Source: Branchiostoma floridae (Eukaryota; Chordata; Leptocardii; Amphioxiformes; Branchiostomatidae). From it: a stretch of 64,000 bases of DNA. Under the pieces are notes generated by a model that made no database searches, had not been told where the DNA came from, and saw nothing but the letters and a program-made list of their open reading frames with translations. Both the position numbers and the translations under genes were made by a program. Positions 57,455 through 64,000 of the stretch are shown here, piece after piece (the first letter of the stretch is position 1; each line of letters begins with the position of its first letter). The stretch covers positions 16,102,931-16,166,930 of the forward strand of contig NC_049995.1 of assembly GCF_000003815.2 (NCBI RefSeq), given 5' to 3'.

Positions 57455-57834
57455 CAGAAAGCTTATCCAGCGTAACGTAAACTTTGGCTTCACGTAAACT
57501 AGCTAAAGCATCGCATACTGATACAATCCCCTGCCTAGTTCCCATTGAAATATTTTAAGATACATTAAAAAATGTTTCATTTTTGCAACACTTATGATGT
57601 TTTTTACATCTGATGCAAAAAAATTAAAATGTTGCTTTGCGTTTCGATGCCGTCCTTGTTCAAGTTCCGTGTCCAAACAGGTTCAAGGTTCATAAGAATT
57701 ACACGTGATATATCAATTGAACTTGGTCGCTGCAAGGACGTTATATACTGGTCAATGTCTTTGGTCACTGTCAGAGCCAAGGAGAGAAAACTTACGTCTG
57801 TTTTAGGCTCGAAGTTGAAGTCTTCTGCCCAAGG

Positions 57835-59485
57835 ATGCCTGACTTAAGAGGAAAGGTAACCATTATCACAGGTGAGTTAAAGTTATGTATTACGTTTCCC
57901 GGTATGTTCGATCGAGGTCTCACCGCTACTGGTAACTTACCTGACCCTGTGACGTTCCAATGTATCATCCAAACTCCATGCAGTATACACATAGGTGAGG
58001 TGACACAAACGTTATGTAGATTGCATGTATCATGTTTATTTTGGAGGACAAGAAAGATTTGAAGCAGAATTGCAGCTCAAAAGAACGTACTTCCGGTATA
58101 TGGTATACGTAGACTGCAATCTTTTTGTGAACTTGCGTGAAGTTAAAATCAGCATAAGGTTATTACGACCATTACTATGAACTTCATTCGAACTTTGTTC
58201 ACTAGTACCCTGTTCTTAGTCTCCACCAGAATCCGACCTAACGGAATAGGGGACTTTTGGGCCAATTTAGGAATGAAAGTCTAACAGGAGTCAGTAATTG
58301 GCCTAGGAGTGAACTGACTGGCCGGTGGATTGACCGAAAAAGACTGAAATCCCATTGCAACTAATTTGGATCATATTTTTCATCTGAGCTAAAAAAAATA
58401 ACACATCTGCTTGGAGACTTACCTGTTCTGCCCCTTGTGCGAACTGACTCTCCCTCCCTCCAGGTGCTAGTTCAGGTATCGGGAGGGGGACAGCTGTGGA
58501 ATTTGCCCAGCTGGGAGCGCACCTGGCTCTGACTGGGAGGAACCAGGAAAACCTGCAGGCCACAGCAAAGGCCTGTGTGGAGGCAGGGACTCCGCAAGAC
58601 AAGGTGTTTGTTTGTTTGTTTGCTTGTTAGCTTGTTTGTTTGCTTGTTGTTTTTACCTGGCATTGACTTCCTCCCCCCAAACATTATGACTGTAGAAGCC
58701 TGCAGGTGGAGCAAATTTGTTTTCCTGATATTTCTTTACTACATTATGCTTCATGTCTTTCTGACCTTCGGCTTGTATCTTACAATGAAAACATTTTTTT
58801 TTTCATTTGACTCTGCATCTCTCCCCCCAGATTCTGCTTGTGACAGGAGACATCTGTGATGAACAAGTGCAGAAAAACCTGGTGGAACAAACTGTGCAGA
58901 AGTTTGGCAGGATAGATGTCTTGGTGAAGGATTTAACTTATATTTAGTCCCAGTCTTAGAACAGAAGCATACTTAATATGACTCAAAATTCGTATGTCAT
59001 AACTACTTAAAACTTGAAACATTACGTCTCCATACTTAATGTATTGTATCAATTTCAAAGGTCTCGGTTCGGAGTTTTTCAAGATAGAGTGCCCATTTGA
59101 CTCTTGGACCGTTTAAAAGTCCCCAAACATCATTTTGCGGACAATTTAATGTGAGTAATTTGTAAAGAGTAAAGGCCCATGAGACATAAACAAATCACGA
59201 CTGGACATTGTTATGCGAATCGAGTCAATGATCGAGACGAGAAGAGTTTACAAGTCAGGGGCATTCACCTTTTACATGTTACCCACAATGCAGTTCGCTG
59301 CGCGCGCGAACTTGAATCTTTAATCACCTTATCCCTATCCTAACAGGTGAACAACGCCGGCATCGGAGGTCCCGTTACCATAGAGACGATTGACATGGCG
59401 ACCTACGACAGAATCATGAACGTCAACGTTCGAAGTGTGGTGACCTTGACTCAGCTGTGCATCCCACATCTCGCAAAAACTCAAG
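57835..59485 (+). CDS. Classical SDR, copy 3 (SDR3), exons 1-4 only in window
   Basis: The exons are 57835-57871 (ATG), 58464-58603, 58831-58923 and 59347-59485. Lengths 37, 140, 93 and 139 are identical to SDR1 and the frame is open throughout (136 codons plus one base). [16 protein letters not shown] and the Asn in NVNVRS are present. The exon 4 donor reads AAG|GTTAAAG, which is weak. I found no match to exons 5-9 in 59486-64000. SDR2's intron 4 is 3.1 kb, so the gene may continue past the window, or it may be truncated by the tandem arrays. The promoter region and intron 1 are clearly paralogous to SDR2, so SDR2 and SDR3 are the younger pair. Confidence 0.85.
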
Positions 59486-59520
59486 GTTAAAGATCCGAAA
59501 TAATGACTTAACATGTGACT

Positions 59521-59734
59521 TGAGCGCGGTCACATATGTCGTGCGATTGTCGTACAATCGCTAACTCAGGGTATTTCGGGGACACAAATGTACGTCTCCT
59601 GCAAAGTTCAACTGTCTTGTTACACAAAATGCTGTTTTGGATCCATGTCGGTGGTTGGTTCTGTCACGGCCTGCTTGAAAATCCTATGGCATCAAAATCG
59701 TGCGAGGATAGCACAACCCATGTGACCGCGCCCT
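59521..59734. mobile_element. MITE family O after SDR3 exon 4
   Basis: The ends GCGCGGTCACAT and ATGTGACCGCGC are inverted. A reverse-oriented relative lies at about 22723-22930. Confidence 0.75.
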
Positions 59735-59744
59735 TAGTGACTTT

Positions 59745-59780
<36 letters not shown>

Positions 59781-60209
59781 ACGGTTTTTTTTACAGTTAG
59801 ATATATTGAATTGTTCATTCTAGAAGAAGATTGATGGATGTCACTCGAAACTGGCGTCCGGAAGCAATTCTCCAAATCTTTTCCAGTTCTAGATTGATTT
59901 GATTTTGAAAATAGGTTTCATGTTTCATTTAGAGTATGTTGTATAGTGTAGTGACATAAATGTTTGTCTGAGCTGATTTGACAGTCAACTTGTAAATGTA
60001 CAAATGTACATAGATCTTATCACCTTAGACAATGCGTTTATCACTCGCACGGCACGAAAAACGGTATTTAAGCGTGCTGAAACCATGCGTAATGTTGACG
60101 TATTTCCCTCCTTTACGGACCTATACACCACTTATACGAGTACGTAAATATTGCCTTTAAGTGGTCTTTCCGTAGGTCCGTGTTAGTCCTTATTTTCCGG
60201 TTTTCCAGT

Positions 60210-61045
60210 TGTCTTTCAGCAGCTTAAAGATGTCGTAACTGATTATTAAAACCCCCTTAAAACTTGTTTAAACTTCACGTTTATTTGATCTAAAGCCTCT
60301 TTACGTCTTATATACGTGTGCATTAAGAGGATTATAACGTGTGTTTAGGTGCCTTTTCAGCAGCTTAAAGTTGCCATAAATACTTATTAAAACGCCCTTA
60401 AGACATGTTTAAACTTCACGTTTATTTGATCTAAAGCCTCTTTACGTCTTATATACGTGTGCATTAAGTGGATTTTAACGTATATTATGTGCCTTTTCAG
60501 CAGCTTAAAGTTGCCATAAATACTAATTAAAACGCCCTTAAAACATGTTTAAACTTCACGTTTATTTGATCTAAAGCCTCTTTACGTCTTATATACTTGT
60601 GCATTAAGAGGATTATAACGTGTGTTTATGTGCCTTTTCAGCAGCTTAAAGTTGCCATAAATACTTATTAAAACGCCCTTAAGACATGTTTAAACTTCAC
60701 GTTTATCTGATCTAAAGCCTCTTTACGTCTTATATACGTGTGCATTAAGTGGATTATAACGTGTGTTTATGTGCCTTTTCAGCAGCTTAAATTCGCCATA
60801 AATACTTATTAAAACGCCCTTAAGACATGTTTAAACTTCACGTTTATTTGATCTAAAGCCTATTTACGTCTCATATGCGTGTGCATTAAGAGTCTATATA
60901 TTTCGTTTTAGCAGCTAAAAGTTGTCATATATACGCACTAAAACACCCTTAAGACATGTTTAAACTTCCCTCTGTACGTCTCATATACGTATGCATTAGG
61001 TTGATTATAAGGTGTGGATAAGTGCCATTTTAGCAGAATAATCAT
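60210..61045 (+). repeat. 140-bp tandem array
   Basis: CTTTTCAGCAGCTTAAA starts units near 60211, 60351, 60491, 60632 and 60772, with degenerate units at about 60904 and 61030. Central units are about 95% alike. Confidence 0.95.
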
Positions 61046-62205
61046 AAGCACATTTCAAAGCAAGAAAATACAATGGATGACACTTTGAAATTTTATTGAA
61101 TCACGAGAAAATATTACAGGGAAAAGTAAAAAGAAAACTACAGCCTACTAGGTATTTGTGGCCTATTATTCTGATGTAGTCGGCAGTTGAAGCAATCACA
61201 ACGGTTGTGCAATTCCGTGCAGCATCCAAGTCCACAGTAACATTTCCAGTGTCGGACGAAGCGTCTCGGCGTAAGTTAAAAAGAGCACACAGTTCCATCT
61301 GGCCACCACAGGAATAAGAATCCGGTAAGATCTAGAGTAGTGGCCGATATGACTCGTGTTGTTGGATGGTCTTGGACTCTTGGATTATTTGGACGCGAAA
61401 CATGTTCAGCTTGCAGTCTCGGCTTCTATTAATCCGGATGGTACAATGGTCATGATTCCCCATTCTGTGTCGATTTCCAACAGCATCAACTTGTACAGAA
61501 TGATAGCCACCTCCTCTCTTTGCGTCAAATTCCGTCAACGGGGGTCCTAGGCGGTAACGGCCACAACTTGCGGATTAGAACAGGTCCAAACGTTCTTCAA
61601 TACTTCTCTTCAAATGAACGCCTGGAAAGTAACCGCTCCGTGCCAGTAAATTTGAACCCCCACTCTTTTCTGCCATTGGATACATCCTATCACATGACAC
61701 AGCCGCTGTGTATGTATAGTATGCCGGCCACAGACGGAGGCGCGCCCCATGCGGCCGCATACGCGTACGAATTAACGCTGAATAAATTTACATCTAGCCT
61801 GCCCACGCATATCACAATAAAAAAAAAAAACACGAGCAACACGGGAAGACACTGCCTGTGAGCCCAAACTGTTCTTTCTTGACGCTTGCTTGCAGATAAA
61901 GAAGTAAACATCATTCGTACATTTACTTGTAGAAATGCTCGCCGTTTTATAGTAAGAAAAACATAGAGAAAACACCACTCACTACACAAAACGCTATGTC
62001 TACTACATCCGTATTCTTCAAGCAGAGGTTGAGTCGCTGAGATATCAATAGTGTAGCAGTCGGGATTTCTACCGGCGCTTAGCTCTCGGCTCAACTTGCC
62101 ACAAAAAAAACAGGCGGCCTGAGTTAGACCCTGGAAGTTCAGAACATATATGCGGTATATTAAAAAGTGAAGGGTCTCCTCCTTTTCGCATAAACTGCGC
62201 TTCAA
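61046..62205. other. Between the two tandem arrays; nothing I can support
   Basis: Some open frames exist (for example minus 61690-62205 with a hydrophobic LLVFFFFIVICVG run), but none shows a recognisable domain, partner exon or paralogue. Confidence 0.4.
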
Positions 62206-64000
62206 ACATGCCGTATGTTCAGCAGAAAAGGCCTAAAACCTTTGAGACCGTATAAGCCAATAAATAAAACGGGGCTGGTGCCCCCCGTTCGCTTAAACTA
62301 CGCGGATTCAAAGATTAAACATGTCGTATGTTTGACAGAAATACGTAACATTTCATATACGTCTTGGCAACATATAAGCTAAACGGGGGTGGTCTCCCCT
62401 AGTTTGCCTAAACTGCGCGGATTCGAAGATTAAACATGTCATATGTTCAACAGAAATACGCAACATTTCATATACGTTTTGGCAACATATAAGCTAAACG
62501 GGGGTGGTCTCCCCTAGTTTGCCTAAACTGCGCGGATTCAAAGATTAAACATGTCGTATGTTCAATAGAAATACGCAACATTTCATATACGTTTGGGCAA
62601 CATATAAGCTAAACGGAGGAGGTCTCCCCTAGTTCGCTTAAAAGTGCGCGGATTCAATTGAAAGATTAAACATGTCGTATGTTTGACAGAAATACGCAAC
62701 ATTTCAGATACGTCTTTGCAACATATAAGCTAAACGGTGGAGGTCTCCCCTAGTTCGCTGAAAGTCTTAAACTGCGAAGATTCAAAGATTAAACATGTCG
62801 TATGTTCAACAGAAATACGCAACATTTCATATACGTTTTGGCAACATATAAGCTAAATGGGGGAGGTCTCCCCTAGTTCGCTTAAACTGCGCGGATTCAA
62901 AAATTAAACATGTCGTATGTTCAACAGAAATACGCAGCATTTCATGTACGTTTTGGCAACATATAAGCTAAACGGGGGAGGTCTCCCCTAGTTCGCTTAA
63001 ACTGCGCGGATTCAAAGATTAAACATGCCGTATGTTCAACAGAAATACGCAAAATTTCAAATACGTTCTGGCAACATATAAGCTAAACGGGGGAGGTCTC
63101 CCCGTGTTCGCTTAAAAGTGCGCGGATTCAAAGATTAAACATGTCGTACGTTCAACAGAAATACGCAATATTTCATATACGTCTTGGCAACATATAAGCT
63201 AAACGGGGGAGGTCTCCCCTAGTTCGCTTGAACTGCGCAGATTCAATGATTAAACATGTCGTATGCTCAACAAAAATACGTAACATTTCATATACGTCTT
63301 AGCAACATATAAGGTCTCCCCTAGTTCGGTTAAAAGTGGGCGGATTCAATTGAAAGATTAAACATGTCGTATGTTTGACAGAAATACGCAACATTTCATA
63401 TACGTCTTGGCAACATATAAGCTAAACGGTGGAGGTCTCCCCTAGTTCGCTGAAAGTCTTGAACTGCGTGGATTCAAAGTTTAAACATGTCGTATGTTCA
63501 ACAGAAATACGCAACATTTCATATACGTTTTGGCAACATATAAGCTAAATGGGGGAGGTCTCCCCTAGTTCGCTTAAACTGCGCGGATTCAAAGATTAAA
63601 CATGTCGTATGTTCAACAGAAATACGCAACATTTCATATACGTTTTGGCAACATATAAGCTAAATGGGGGAGGTCTCCCCTAGATCGCTTAAACTGCGCG
63701 GATTCAAAGATTAAACATGTCGTATGTTCAGCAGAAATACGCAACATGTCATGTACGTTTTGGCAATATATAAGCTAAACGGGGGAGGTCTCCCCTAGTT
63801 TGCTTAAACTGCGCGGATTCAAAAATTAACCATGTCGTATGTTCCACAAAAATATGCAAAATTTCAAATACGTTCTGGCAACATATAAGCTAAACGGGGG
63901 AGGTCTCACCTTGTTCGCTTAAACTGCGCGGATTCAAAGATTAAACATATCGTGTGTTTTACAGAAATACGCAACATTTTATATACGTCTTGGCAACATA
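62206..64000 (+). repeat. 115-bp tandem array, continues beyond the window
   Basis: About 15 units begin AAACATGTCGTATGTTCA (62317, 62432, 62547, 62668, 62791, 62906, 63021 and on). The spacing is mostly 115 bp, with some 121-123 bp variants. Each has the short palindrome GGGGAGGTCTCCCC. Confidence 0.97.

Noticed and set aside
61332-61538. Several overlapping open frames on both strands
   Set aside because: No frame stands out, and no convincing splice sites or motif were found.
61690-62205. 171-codon minus frame with a hydrophobic segment
   Set aside because: No recognisable domain, no partner exon and no paralogous copy; composition is like the surroundings. It could be a signal-anchor exon, but I cannot support it.
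59486-64000. Exons 5-9 of SDR3
   Set aside because: I looked for the GTGAATGTGTCCAGTGT and GGAACATTCCAAGTC segments and found none.

Overview
The window is animal (eukaryotic) genomic DNA: short exons with GT/AG introns, abundant transposon debris, a Pol III tRNA gene, microsatellites and one 622-base run of N (48114-48735). My best guess is a cephalochordate (amphioxus, Branchiostoma). The reasons are a chordate-like PSMC3, dense MITE and SINE content, and repeated exon/intron-junction minisatellites of a kind I recall being described at the amphioxus Adh locus under the name 'mirages' (from memory, not checked). Species identity is inference.

Layout. (1) About 1-21000 is a tandem segmental duplication carrying two minus-strand genes for a two-domain ricin-B-type (beta-trefoil, QxW) lectin. 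Copy 2 (11870-15744) is complete at 280 aa. Copy 1 (611-4770) runs off the left edge and lacks its last two exons. Both share several kb of upstream DNA, later interrupted by SINE, MITE, piggyBac-like and Helitron-like insertions. (2) 17000-27700 has no gene I can defend apart from one weak exon candidate. It holds MITEs, LINE tails and several tandem arrays. (3) 27746-38050 is a complete ten-exon minus-strand gene for the 26S proteasome ATPase PSMC3/Rpt5 (430 aa). Four of its ten exons have their 3' ends, each with its 5' splice site, copied into the following intron. (4) 38837-38908 is a plus-strand tRNA-Trp(CCA). (5) 39672 to the right part of the window holds three tandem plus-strand genes for one classical short-chain dehydrogenase/reductase (SDR). 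SDR1 is complete (259 aa). SDR2 has all nine exons but two frameshifts and a gap. SDR3 shows exons 1-4 and must continue past the right edge if it is intact. (6) The right end holds a 140-bp tandem array (60210-61045) and a 115-bp tandem array (62206-64000) that continues out of the window.

The genes do not form a pathway. The strongest unusual signals are: the exon-junction minisatellites in PSMC3, above all five copies of the Walker-A exon end whose differences are almost all synonymous; an IR-1 nuclear-receptor-type element (AGGTCAnTGACCT or one mismatch) 355-430 bp upstream of each of the three SDR start codons; and homogenised exons 2-3 but diverged exon 4 among the SDR copies.
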